From the NCBI RefSeq assembly GCF_017874455.1, contig NZ_JAGGLN010000001.1:1-64000 (forward strand): DNA of 64,000 nucleotides, written 5' to 3'. Shown here piece after piece: positions 1-8,131 of the stretch. The notes under the pieces are model-generated. The model did not search any database. It worked only from the letters and a program-made list of their open reading frames with translations, and had not been told where the DNA came from. The translations under genes and the position numbers were made by a program. This DNA comes from Methanobacterium aggregans (GTDB taxonomy: Archaea > Methanobacteriota > Methanobacteria > Methanobacteriales > Methanobacteriaceae). The stretch's first letter is position 1. Each line of letters opens with the position of its first letter.

Positions 1-877
1 TTGGACCTGCAGCACTTACAAGTGCGTTAACTGCATCAGGTGTTATCATCACAACTGCATCTGTTTTTATTCCCTTGTTGTACTCAACTATTTCCTGTGC
101 CTGTTGGGCACCTTCCTCAGTGCTTACACCGTACAAAGAATCGTGAAGCAGTAACTTACCTGAACCCAATGATGATGGTTCAGCTGCTGTTGGATGTCTC
201 AGCCCTCCAGGATATATTGCTGTTGTATTTTTAACGTTGCCGTCAACAAGGTTAATTGCAAATGCCATGTCAACAGACCCTATACCCTGAGTGCCCTGGT
301 CCTCTGTTGGATCATCACACAACAAAAGGATGGTGTGGTTTCCCCTCATAACATTTGTTTCCCCTGGCTGTTCATACTCATACACAATGAAAGCTGCCAC
401 TGCAGCCAAGAGTATTAACATAACAACCAGACCTTTCTTTAAGCCTGACTTAAAATTGTGCCCTTTACTTGCATTCTTTGTAACGGCTTCATCGTTCACG
501 TAGTAGACCCCTTCATCGTGGCCTTTGATGTACTTAATTCTGCTTATAATGGCTCCTAATGAAAAAATCAGGGCAAAAACTGACATGCCTGCGACTAAAA
601 ATCTTAGATCGACTTCCAGTAGGAAGTACTTCAGGACAATGGCGATGATCAGCGTAAACACTGCACTGAGTTCTAAAATCAGCACAGGCTTTTTTAAGAT
701 GTTCCTACAACCCTCATGGGGGTAAAGTATTGCTGTTAAGCTATAACCTAAAAGTAGAAAGATCAGTATTAATGTGCTGTTTAAAAGAAATTTGCTCTGG
801 GAAAGTATTGTTGCCGTGATACAGACGATCGCCACTAAAAGAATTAGTCCCAGGTCTTTGGTTGATAACTGTTTCAT
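1..877 (-). CDS. DUF4012 family membrane protein (C-terminus beyond window)
   Basis: The reverse strand is open from an ATG at 877, with GGAG and a short spacer upstream, to the window edge: 292 codons without a stop, so the 3' end is missing. Two hydrophobic helices lie near residues 8-45, a second pair near 60-100, and another helix near 135-155. An extracytoplasmic domain follows with the motifs LLLCDDPTED, VDMAFAIN, IYPGGLRHPT and KLLLHDSLYG. These match the DUF4012 proteins common in Methanobacteriales, distantly related to LytR-type envelope enzymes. An envelope role is inference. It is divergent from the next gene. Confidence 0.75.
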   Translation of the reverse strand, partial: MKQLSTKDLGLILLVAIVCITATILSQSKFLLNSTLILIFLLLGYSLTAILYPHEGCRNILKKPVLILELSAVFTLIIAIVLKYFLLEVDLRFLVAGMSVFALIFSLGAIISRIKYIKGHDEGVYYVNDEAVTKNASKGHNFKSGLKKGLVVMLILLAAVAAFIVYEYEQPGETNVMRGNHTILLLCDDPTEDQGTQGIGSVDMAFAINLVDGNVKNTTAIYPGGLRHPTAAEPSSLGSGKLLLHDSLYGVSTEEGAQQAQEIVEYNKGIKTDAVVMITPDAVNALVSAAGP

Positions 878-1105
878 CTTAATTACTCCAAATAAAAACT
901 TGAATTATTTATTAATTTTAATTTATTTATTAATTTTCTGCAGAAGATTTATGTTCTGATCTTAAAACATAAATAGCTATGTTTTGAACTTAAATTTTAG
1001 TGGGTGGATACTGAATAAAAATATACAACAAATATTTTAGATTACAAATATTTTAGATTATATATTATTTCCCCTTTTAACATGAAACAGTGGAGATGCA
1101 AAAAA
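878..1105. repeat. Intergenic region with two short tandem duplications
   Basis: This AT-rich spacer separates divergent genes. It has an imperfect 18-bp tandem duplication around 904-938 (TTATTTATTAATTTTAAT) and an exact 16-bp pair at 1028-1059 (ACAAATATTTTAGATT twice). A TATA-like stretch lies just before the downstream gene. No gene is visible. Confidence 0.6.
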
Positions 1106-1447
1106 ATGGAATCCAAAGAAGTGAAAATAACAGAACAGGATGTTATTGATGTGATACATGTTTTTGATAAGGTTCCTTCCCTCATCTTGAGGGGATTTGT
1201 GTCCAGAAATGCGAACGTTGTAAAATCCTTCAAAAACCAGATAGATTCATATAAAAACAAATTATCCGAAGAGGATATTGCAAAGGTGGCTAAAGTCATT
1301 GAGATGCAAGTTCCAGAACTCCAGGAACTAATGAATAATGTATATAAAAAAACCCATAAAAAGCAGTTGAAGATACTTTCAGATCCCAAGGCAGAGCCTT
1401 TTATCACCAAAAACCTGAAGGAGCTTAAAAACGTATTGGATTTATAG
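1106..1447 (+). CDS. Conserved-looking hypothetical protein, 113 aa
   Basis: A small soluble, Lys/Glu-rich protein predicted to be mostly helical. I do not recognise the family. There are no Cys clusters, membrane segments or signal peptide. An in-frame ATG at 1082 has no SD, whereas ATG 1106 follows GGAG at 1092-1095, so I use 1106. The central part (residues about 30-80) alternates charged and hydrophobic residues like a helical bundle. It is convergent with the histidine kinase that ends at 1513. The reading frame and codon use look real; function is unknown. Confidence 0.6.
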   Translation: MESKEVKITEQDVIDVIHVFDKVPSLILRGFVSRNANVVKSFKNQIDSYKNKLSEEDIAKVAKVIEMQVPELQELMNNVYKKTHKKQLKILSDPKAEPFITKNLKELKNVLDL

Positions 1448-1512
1448 TGGTCAGATGGATTTAGAGGTGAAATCAGGTTCAAAAACACAGTTTCCATTCA
1501 ATCCCCATCCAT

Positions 1513-3531
1513 TTAAACCCTTTTTTCGTACTCCATTTCACTGAAACTGATTTTAAATTCTGTTCCATTGTTTCTTATGAGTTCCATACTGCCCTCAATC
1601 TGCCTTACTAAACTGTTGACAAGCTGCAGACCCAGTGTTTCCGCGTTTTCAGGTTCAATACCTTCAGGTAAACCTGTACCGTTATCTGCAATTTTTAAAA
1701 TGTATGCTCCACCATTGGATTTTAAGCTGACCTCAATTTTACCTTTTCTACCCTTTGGAAATGCATATTTCAGGCTGTTTGTAACAAGCTCGTTGATGAT
1801 GAGACCGCAGGGTATTGCTGTGTCAATACTGATATTTGATTCTTCAAGATCAAATTTGGGTTCAATTATCTCCCCATTTATTCCATAAGAGTAGAATAAA
1901 TTTGAAAGAAGTCTTTCCAGGTACTCCTTGAAGTTTATGTTGGTAAGGTTGGGGGATCTGTACAGTTCTTCATGCACAATTGCCATGGTTTTGATCCGGT
2001 TTTTACTTTCCATTAAAACATCCAAAGTTTCCTCATCTTCTATGTAATGGCTTTGAAGGTTAAGAAGGCTTGATATGATTTGAAGGTTATTTTTAACCCT
2101 GTGATGTATTTCCCTTAGAAGTACCTCCTTTTCATGCAGGGAATCATTTATGATCCGTTCGTTTTCCTTTTGTGGGCTGATGTCACGGCTGCTGCATATG
2201 AAACCTTTGAACTCATTCTCATTGAAGATAGGCTTTTTAATGGTTTCAACCCAAACATTTTCCCCATCCGCTTTTTTGTACCTGCACTCCACCCTGGCAC
2301 TTGACCTGTTTTCAATTGCCCTTTCAACAGTCTCTTTAACTTTATCCACATCATCTGGATGGATGTAATCAAAGAAATCATTTCCCAGCATGTCCTGGGC
2401 AGTGTAACCAAGGAATGGTTGGGAAGAGTTGCTAACGAACTTGTATTCAAATTCATTGTTGGACTCTGTTACGAGATCCATCATGTTGGAGGATATGAAA
2501 CGGAGCTGGGCCTCACTTTCCTCAATCAATTCCTTGCTTTTTTCCAAATCTTTCTGGGTTTTTTTGAGTTCATCCAGGGATATAAGTTCTCTGATGACCA
2601 CAAGAGCAACTAATATTCCAACACACATAATTAAAACTTGGCTGGGAGTTTTTAATAGTAACAATATGCTGTAGGTTACGAGAACAGTTATGAATGGAAT
2701 GTAAGATACCCAGTTGCTTGTTTCAAGAAATTTATTGAGGGATTGAATTGGTTTTGAATCAAAATTCACATTTTTAATGAATGATATTCCTGCCAAGAAT
2801 GTGAAGGAAGAGGTTATCATGTATAAAACGCAGCTAACCCATGTGTAAACACTGTTTGGATCCACTACATTGTAGGAGAACAGGACATCCCCTACTATCT
2901 GTGAAACAACAGTTCCAAAGAATAGAACAATTGTTAATTCAGAGATTTTCTGGCTTCTGTTAATAAGGAGGGTTAATATGGAAAAGAGAATTAAAATATC
3001 CATGAATAAGTACAGTATCCTCTCAATGGATGCTGAGAGACTGTGACTTTGAAGTGAAGGTTCTATCAAGAGGAACCAGATTAAAAAGAAAGCTGCAAGC
3101 ATTAAAATAATTATATCAATTAAATTTTTAGTTTTTAATTTGAAGGGCCTTTTTATGAACATGAAAAACCCTGCAATGAAGAAGGGATAGTTGATCATGA
3201 ATAGATCATCTGTAATATACAGGAGGGGCATGTTTGGATAAATCGCCAAAATTAGATAGGCCATTTCTGCAGTGGCATAGATCAATTGGCCTAAAAGAAT
3301 AAAAAGCCAGGGGATCCAGCTTTCCCTTCTATTATTAAATGCCCAGTACGTTGTGTAAATCAGGACTGAAACTGTGAGCAAATTGATTAGAACTATTCCT
3401 AAACTGGAAAAGAGGTAGGATGATGAATGGTTTAAACCTACGTAAAGAGGTAAAATTGATAAAAAGATCAAAGAAAATGATAAGATAATTATAAAAGGGT
3501 TCAATTCTTTTATTTTATTGTACTCATGCAT
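1513..3531 (-). CDS. Membrane sensor histidine kinase with PAS domain (HisKA_2 type)
   Basis: A 672-residue sensor kinase. About ten hydrophobic helices fill residues 12-315, in the style of MASE-type sensor domains. A short coiled coil (320-345) leads to a PAS domain (about 345-455, with YIHPDDVDKV and CSSRDISPQK). The dimerisation/phosphoacceptor segment is LLREIHHRVKNNLQ, with the acceptor His at 476 or 477, typical of the HisKA_2/HWE-like kinases abundant in Methanobacterium. A HATPase domain follows: N-box INELVTNSLKYAF, G1 DNGTGLPEG, G2 LGLQLVNSLV. No response regulator is adjacent, so the partner and ligand are unknown. ATG 3531 has GAGG upstream. Confidence 0.9.
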   Translation of the reverse strand: MHEYNKIKELNPFIIILSFSLIFLSILPLYVGLNHSSSYLFSSLGIVLINLLTVSVLIYTTYWAFNNRRESWIPWLFILLGQLIYATAEMAYLILAIYPNMPLLYITDDLFMINYPFFIAGFFMFIKRPFKLKTKNLIDIIILMLAAFFLIWFLLIEPSLQSHSLSASIERILYLFMDILILFSILTLLINRSQKISELTIVLFFGTVVSQIVGDVLFSYNVVDPNSVYTWVSCVLYMITSSFTFLAGISFIKNVNFDSKPIQSLNKFLETSNWVSYIPFITVLVTYSILLLLKTPSQVLIMCVGILVALVVIRELISLDELKKTQKDLEKSKELIEESEAQLRFISSNMMDLVTESNNEFEYKFVSNSSQPFLGYTAQDMLGNDFFDYIHPDDVDKVKETVERAIENRSSARVECRYKKADGENVWVETIKKPIFNENEFKGFICSSRDISPQKENERIINDSLHEKEVLLREIHHRVKNNLQIISSLLNLQSHYIEDEETLDVLMESKNRIKTMAIVHEELYRSPNLTNINFKEYLERLLSNLFYSYGINGEIIEPKFDLEESNISIDTAIPCGLIINELVTNSLKYAFPKGRKGKIEVSLKSNGGAYILKIADNGTGLPEGIEPENAETLGLQLVNSLVRQIEGSMELIRNNGTEFKISFSEMEYEKRV

Positions 3532-4009
3532 TCAAATGCCTCAAACCTCATTTTGAAGTTCCAAAACTGCTTTAAAGTTTTATGTCAATCAGTGTAAGTT
3601 TTATGTCAATCAGTGTAAGTTTCATGTCAATCAGTGTAAGTGACATTTTTATATATTATAAAAAAACTTTTTTTCAAACACTTTCGTTCACTTTTTGCCT
3701 AGAGGGATGTTTTATCTAATTTTTGTTGGGTATATACAGATTGGACGGATTCAGTACTTAAATCCAATTTTTTAAGCTTTTAAACTTCAATTTTTAGAAT
3801 TGTAAATTTAATGTAATATAGTTTTCTGAATACCATAATATTTTATTACTGGAAGTAGGGCATGCAAAGATCTCAATAAAATACAACCAATAACTAATAA
3901 AAAGAACTGTTTAGGAATGAACTAACCCCTGAATTTTATCTTAAATTCACTGTCCCTTTTTTTTTGTTGAGTTTTGTATCCCACACAAAAAGGCAAAAAT
4001 TTTGACGAG
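3532..4009. repeat. 478-bp intergenic region with three tandem 21-bp repeats
   Basis: Three consecutive 21-bp units occupy 3576-3638 (consensus AGTTTTATGTCAATCAGTGTA; the third has one T-to-C change) and the next AGTG begins a fourth. They lie 45-110 bp upstream of the histidine kinase ATG and just before an AT run (TTTTTATATATTATAAAA, about 3645-3662), which may be its promoter region. The rest, 3665-4009, is AT-rich with no ORF or RNA I can support. There are no spacers, so this is not a CRISPR array. Confidence 0.8.
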
Positions 4010-4957
4010 TTAATAGTGAACCTTCCCGAACTTGATGCTCAGTGTCCGTTCCATGTTTGCCATGAGAACAGCTGTTGCAATGGAGTTCAGCTTTGATTCA
4101 GCTGTGTCTGCTCTGGAGGTCATCACAACTGGTGCACTTGCCCCAACAACAACTCCTGCAAGACTGTCACCTGTGAGGTAAACATGGGCCTTCCCAAGCA
4201 TGTTACCTGCCTCAATGGAGGGCACAACAATTATATCTGCCTTACCTGCCACGGGGCCTGTGATGCCCTTATGTTTTGCAGCACTGGGACTTATGGCGTT
4301 GTCCAATGCGAAGGGACCGTCTATGATTTTACCGCTGAACTGACCTCGCTGGCTCATCTTTGCAAGGACTGAAGCATCTATGGTTGAGGGCATTTTAGGG
4401 TTTGCAAGCTCAACAGCAGTTGTAACAGCCACTTTAGGTTCTTCAATTTCAAATATATTGGCAAGGTAAATGGCATTCAATATTATACTGGCCTTCGTGT
4501 CAAGATCAGGGTTTATGTTCATGGCCCCATCTGTTACAAAGAGAAGACGATCCAGTGAGCTGCTTTCAAGAACGTTGACATGGCTCATGATCTTCCCGGT
4601 TCGCAGGCCCACTTCTCTGTCCAGAACTCCCCTCAAAAAGTCATCGGTGTGGACCATCCCCTTCATTAGGATATCTGCTCTGTTACTGCTTACAAGTTCA
4701 ACTGATTTTTTAATGGCCTTAAGATTGTTTGGTTCATTAAATATTTTGTCCTTTTGAATATCAAATCCATTATCTTCTGCTATTTCAATTATCTGCCTTT
4801 TATTTCCGACTAAAATATAATCTGCCATATCTAATTTTTGAGCTTTTATAACAGCTTCAAGAACAGTTGGATCCTGGGCCACGGCCACAGAGATCTGTTT
4901 TTTTGGATATGATTTAATCTTTTCAAAGACCTGCCTGAAATTGGTTATCAATTTCAT
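4010..4957 (-). CDS. Phosphate acetyl/butyryltransferase family protein
   Basis: A 315-residue member of the PTA_PTB family, which moves an acyl group between CoA and phosphate. Family blocks visible are ISVAVAQDPTVLEAV near the N-terminus, ILMKGMVHTDDFLRGVL, HVNVLESSSLDRLLFVTDGAMN, GPFALDNAIS and a C-terminal VVVGASAPVVMTSRADTAESK. The length suits phosphate butyryltransferase-like enzymes better than long bacterial Pta. No acetate or butyrate kinase gene is adjacent, so acyl substrate and direction are open. A monocistronic gene is likely: the nearest genes lie 290-480 bp away. Confidence 0.8.
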   Translation of the reverse strand: MKLITNFRQVFEKIKSYPKKQISVAVAQDPTVLEAVIKAQKLDMADYILVGNKRQIIEIAEDNGFDIQKDKIFNEPNNLKAIKKSVELVSSNRADILMKGMVHTDDFLRGVLDREVGLRTGKIMSHVNVLESSSLDRLLFVTDGAMNINPDLDTKASIILNAIYLANIFEIEEPKVAVTTAVELANPKMPSTIDASVLAKMSQRGQFSGKIIDGPFALDNAISPSAAKHKGITGPVAGKADIIVVPSIEAGNMLGKAHVYLTGDSLAGVVVGASAPVVMTSRADTAESKLNSIATAVLMANMERTLSIKFGKVHY

Positions 4958-5249
4958 TTTCCCCCAAATGTATTTACGGAAATTTCATTTCAGATGCGTA
5001 AAATTTTTACATGAACCACAAAAAAAATTGTTCCATGGATCTAGGTTTACACCATTCCCCTAGAATGAAGGTTCAAAACCTAATTTATTAAAATAGCTAT
5101 GTATATTATGATATTTAATTTTAGTAGTTTTAAATGGATTTTTAGGTAAAAATCAAATACCATGCATTATAATATAGATTAAAATAAAGATTTAACCAAA
5201 TTATGGATACAATATGAAGGGAGAAAAATAGCTGCTTGGAGGTGAAAAT

Positions 5250-5375
5250 ATGGTTTTAGGGATTGCTGATCCGTGGATATGGAGTGGTTACATTCTTTGC
5301 ATACTTGCAACTGTACTATGTGTAGTTTATGGTATATTGAACTGGAATAAGGGTGATGAAGAAGAAACCACCTGA
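5250..5375 (+). CDS. Symporter small accessory protein, 41 aa (orphan)
   Basis: A very short ORF with a near-perfect SD (GGAGGTG, 5238-5244) and ATG 5250. The product starts MVLGIADPWIWSGY, continues as one membrane helix (about residues 12-31) and ends NWNKGDEEETT. The DPWIW start plus WNKG(D/E) tail is the pattern of the symporter small accessory proteins normally encoded directly upstream of a sodium:solute symporter. No symporter follows: the downstream 340 bp contain no gene on this strand. A T6 run at about 5390 is a likely terminator. Assignment rests on family recall; the orphan state is seen directly. Confidence 0.7.
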   Translation: MVLGIADPWIWSGYILCILATVLCVVYGILNWNKGDEEETT

Positions 5376-5718
5376 TTTTTATCGTTCATTTTTTATTATA
5401 CATCTTATTATTATTTTCAATTAATAAACAGGGTCTTCAAACTGTTCTAAATCATATTTAAAACTTTTTATTCAAAATTTGAATTATCATGGCCCAAAAA
5501 AAATCATTGTTGATCTGCCTCTTGATCTGGTAACAGATGAAGTTGATTTGGATATAATAATATAAGATTCCCATGCCCAATATTTCCCACATCCTTCAAT
5601 CGGAAAGTTTAGAAACTATAAGTACCCATAAGATCATTTAAAAGATATATATTAGAGAGTTGCAGCAATAACTCCATAGTTCATATTTTAACTGCAACTT
5701 CAGTTTAGAGGTGATATC
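5376..5718. other. Intergenic region with possible small broken reading frame
   Basis: This AT-rich stretch follows the accessory protein. At 5490 ATGGCCC leads into a run of eight A; the frame then stops after 14 codons. One extra A would give a 25-codon frame reading IIVDLPLDLVTDEVDLDIII, which looks protein-like but has no support beyond that. A TATA-like ATATATATTAG near 5645 probably serves the PRC-barrel gene. Confidence 0.35.
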
Positions 5719-5973
5719 ATGAGAATAATTGAAGAGATCATTGGAAAGGAAGTTCTGGATAGTTCTGCAGTCATAATTGGAAAGGTAAAGGATGTTGAAG
5801 TTAACATAGAAAACAGGACAATTGAAGCATTCATACTTGGAAAAGGAGGAATATCTGAAAGTATTGGAATTTCCAAGGGTGAGACAATAGTCCCATACGA
5901 CATGATAAAACAGATAGGGGACAAAATACTCCTTAAAAATGGCTCTGAAGAGAGTGAATTTGATATAATCTAA
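5719..5973 (+). CDS. PRC-barrel domain protein, 84 aa
   Basis: A single small beta-rich domain: the first half reads as a PRC-barrel (EVLDSSAVIIGKVKDVEVN, then an (E)AFILGKGG strand and IVPYDMIKQIGDKILL). Archaeal proteins of this size are common and are thought to bind RNA or partner proteins; the role is not defined. ATG 5719 is preceded by GAGGTGAT, a near-complete SD. The next small gene starts 27 bp downstream and pyrE 65 bp after that, so the three probably form one transcript. Confidence 0.85.
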   Translation: MRIIEEIIGKEVLDSSAVIIGKVKDVEVNIENRTIEAFILGKGGISESIGISKGETIVPYDMIKQIGDKILLKNGSEESEFDII

Positions 5974-6002
5974 TTTGATGCAGTTAAATTTGATGAATTG
6001 AG

Positions 6003-6182
6003 ATGGTGTTTCTTGTGGAGGTAACAGGCATCTGCAGCATATGTGGAAGGGCAGGTAAGATGTACACATGTTCCCTTTGCGGGGCAATAGTATGTGGTAA
6101 CTGCTACGATATTGAAAATGGAATCTGTAAGCCATGCAAGGGAAGAGGTAAATCCATACACAAGGATACCACCAATTTATGA
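6003..6182 (+). CDS. Small eight-cysteine zinc-binding protein, 59 aa
   Basis: A short ORF carrying four CxxC pairs: CSIC, CSLC, CGNC and CKPC, in about 40 residues. This suggests two zinc sites in a treble-clef or B-box-like cross-brace fold. The tail KGRGKSIHKD is basic. ATG 6003 gives 59 residues; GTG 6015, six bases after a GGTG, is an equally good start and would give 55. It sits between the PRC-barrel gene and pyrE in the same direction. I cannot name the family; zinc binding is inferred from the Cys spacing, and function is unknown. Confidence 0.7.
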   Translation: MVFLVEVTGICSICGRAGKMYTCSLCGAIVCGNCYDIENGICKPCKGRGKSIHKDTTNL

Positions 6183-6246
6183 GGCTTTCGGATCAAATTA
6201 AAACAATCCTCAGAAACTATCAGATAAAATTCAGTGAGTGAGAACA

Positions 6247-6777
6247 ATGAAAGACAAAAAACAGGAATTAATAACTCTTTTAAAGGAAAATGAAGTCATA
6301 AAATTTGGAAAATTCACTCTTTCATCAGGTAAAGAGAGTGATTACTACGTGGACATGAAAAGAGCAGTTACAAACCCTGAGATACTCTCTAAAGTTGCTG
6401 AAATAATATCTGAAAAAATTGAGGGGTTTGGTGTGGATAAAGTAGCAGGTCCTGCCCTTGGAGCTGTACCCATTGCTACAGCGGTTTCATTAAATGCAAA
6501 AATGCCTTTACTAATGATAAGAAAGGAAAAAAAGGGATATGGTACTTCTAAATTGATTGAAGGTGACTTGGAAGAGGGAGATTCAATCGTCGTTGTTGAG
6601 GATGTGACCACAACAGGCAAATCCCTTTTAAAAGCAATTGATGCTATCGAAAATAACAAAGGCGTTATAAAACGGGCTTTTGTGGTGGTTGACCGCAGTG
6701 AAGGTGCTTTGCAGAACTTTGAAAATAAGGGAATAAAATTAGAGCCTCTTCTATCCATAGAAGATTTCAATAAATGA
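6247..6777 (+). CDS. pyrE: Orotate phosphoribosyltransferase
   Basis: Transfers the phosphoribosyl group of PRPP to orotate, giving OMP in UMP synthesis. The 176-residue product has the N-terminal segment KFGKFTLSSGKESDYYVDMK, the base-binding GPALGAVPIAT, the flexible catalytic loop MIRKEKKGYGTSK, and the PRPP motif VVVEDVTTTGKSLL. Length is normal for archaeal PyrE. An in-frame GTG lies at 6238, but ATG 6247 with GTGAG just upstream gives the family-like N-terminus. It is last in a run with the PRC-barrel and eight-Cys genes and is convergent with the secreted protein ending at 6794. Confidence 0.95.
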   Translation: MKDKKQELITLLKENEVIKFGKFTLSSGKESDYYVDMKRAVTNPEILSKVAEIISEKIEGFGVDKVAGPALGAVPIATAVSLNAKMPLLMIRKEKKGYGTSKLIEGDLEEGDSIVVVEDVTTTGKSLLKAIDAIENNKGVIKRAFVVVDRSEGALQNFENKGIKLEPLLSIEDFNK

Positions 6778-6793
6778 AAATAAAGGAAATGAA

Positions 6794-7354
6794 TTAATTA
6801 TTCTGTCCTTTATTATTCTTCTGCTTTTTATTATTGGTTTGCTTTTGTTTTGAGTTTTTAACAGTTTTAGTTGTTGTTTTTGTAGTCATTTTAAGAAGCA
6901 ATCCTTCTTTAATTGATACCTTGTGTTCAAGTGCTGCTTCCCTTTTTACAAAGCTCGTGATCTGCCCATCACAGCCTGTGACTGTTGAATTCTGTTTAAA
7001 TGCCTCTATTTCACTGTTCAAACTCTTAGCTTGTCTTTCAAACTGATCTAACGCATTTAAAAGACCTTTTGCCTTTGCATTACTTCCGTAAGTTGCTTTC
7101 AAACTTTCTATTTTGGCTATCAGTGATGTTAATTTACTCTGAGTGTCTGTTAGGGTCTGAAGTTGTTGTGATGATAGTGTGGTGTTGCTGGTGTTGTTCA
7201 GGGTACTGTTATCTGAAACAGAACTGTTGTTAGTTGAAATATTTGTGGAGTTGGTTGTGGCGTTTAAAGCTTGTGTTATCTCATCTGCAAAAATAGGTAC
7301 CATTAAAGCTGCACTTAAAACTGCAACCATTAAAATAATTGATATTTTTCGCAC
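6794..7354 (-). CDS. Secreted Thr/Asn-rich hypothetical protein
   Basis: About 186 residues. The start is taken as GTG 7354, six bases after GAGGTGA; an in-frame GTG at 7363 would overlap the SD. A signal peptide is clear: RK, then a hydrophobic core ILMVAVLSAALMVPIFA. The mature part begins with an Asn/Thr/Ser-rich segment (TTNSTNISTNNSS), continues with a helical, probably coiled-coil section (about 65-130), and ends in a low-complexity Lys/Thr/Asn/Gln tail. Family not recognised. The pattern fits an exported, cell-wall-associated protein; the basic tail could bind an acidic wall polymer, but this is a guess. Confidence 0.65.
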   Translation of the reverse strand: MRKISIILMVAVLSAALMVPIFADEITQALNATTNSTNISTNNSSVSDNSTLNNTSNTTLSSQQLQTLTDTQSKLTSLIAKIESLKATYGSNAKAKGLLNALDQFERQAKSLNSEIEAFKQNSTVTGCDGQITSFVKREAALEHKVSIKEGLLLKMTTKTTTKTVKNSKQKQTNNKKQKNNKGQNN

Positions 7355-7606
7355 AGATCTCACCTCATAATTAGTTATAACTTCAAATTTGTTATTTAAA
7401 TATATAAAGCTTTTTAAGGACTATATTTTAAAAAATAATATGTTTCTGCATTATGTGATAATTTTAAACTGCTATAAAACCTTTGAGTGAAATTTTTGTG
7501 AGTAAATTCACAAAAAAAATCGTAGTGTCAATGGTTTAAAAATTAATTTTTAAGGGATCAAACAATTTCCTTAACTTAAAAAAGAGTAAATCTATATTAA
7601 ATGTAA

Positions 7607-8131
7607 TTATTCCCTTAAATGTTTGACAAGATGTCCAAGTTCCGGTACAATTATCTTTAAGCCGGTTTTAACTGCATTTGGAGAGCCTGGCATTGAAACG
7701 ATCACGGTGTTTTTATAAATCCCTGCAGTAGCTCGGCTCATAATTGCACCGGTTCCAAGCTCTTTATAGGATTCATACCTGAATATTTCCCCGAAGCCTG
7801 GGAGTTCCTTTTCAAAAAGGGGTTTTAAAGTTTCAATAGTTATATCCCGAGGACCTATACCAGTTCCACCTGTTGTTATTATTACTTCAGCATGATCATC
7901 TTGAATCATTCCTTCAACTGAGGATACAAGAAGTTCTGCATCATCTGGTATCACCTCATAACCAACAAGCTGATTCTTCTTTTTGATTGAATCTACTATG
8001 AGTCTTCCAGACAGATCTGTGTCTTCATAATTCTGCAGATCTCTGTACTTAGAATCGCTGAGTGTTAAAACTGCAGCTTTAACAGATTTTGGTGCTTTTT
8101 TCTTGTGAGTTTCCATACTTTCGCTTTTCAT
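7607..8131 (-). CDS. moaB: MoaB/Mog family molybdenum cofactor biosynthesis protein
   Basis: Belongs to the MoaB/MogA fold that adenylylates molybdopterin before metal insertion (molybdenum or tungsten for formylmethanofuran dehydrogenase in methanogens). Motifs: VKAAVLTLSDSKYRD, IVDSIKKKN, ITTGGTGIGPRDITIE (the phosphate/MPT-binding loop), FRYESYKELGTGAIMSR and VSMPGSPNAVKTGL. The open frame extends to 8206, but ATG 8131 directly follows GGTGAAAGG and gives 174 residues, close to family length; the longer N-terminus is basic and not family-like. Apparently monocistronic. Confidence 0.9.
   Translation of the reverse strand: MKSESMETHKKKAPKSVKAAVLTLSDSKYRDLQNYEDTDLSGRLIVDSIKKKNQLVGYEVIPDDAELLVSSVEGMIQDDHAEVIITTGGTGIGPRDITIETLKPLFEKELPGFGEIFRYESYKELGTGAIMSRATAGIYKNTVIVSMPGSPNAVKTGLKIIVPELGHLVKHLRE

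Noticed and set aside
1042..1497. 151-codon reverse frame
   Set aside because: Antisense shadow of the 1106-1447 gene, with no SD and hydrophobic composition typical of shadows.
3576..3642. CRISPR array
   Set aside because: The 21-bp units are directly adjacent without spacers, only three copies, and no cas genes are near.
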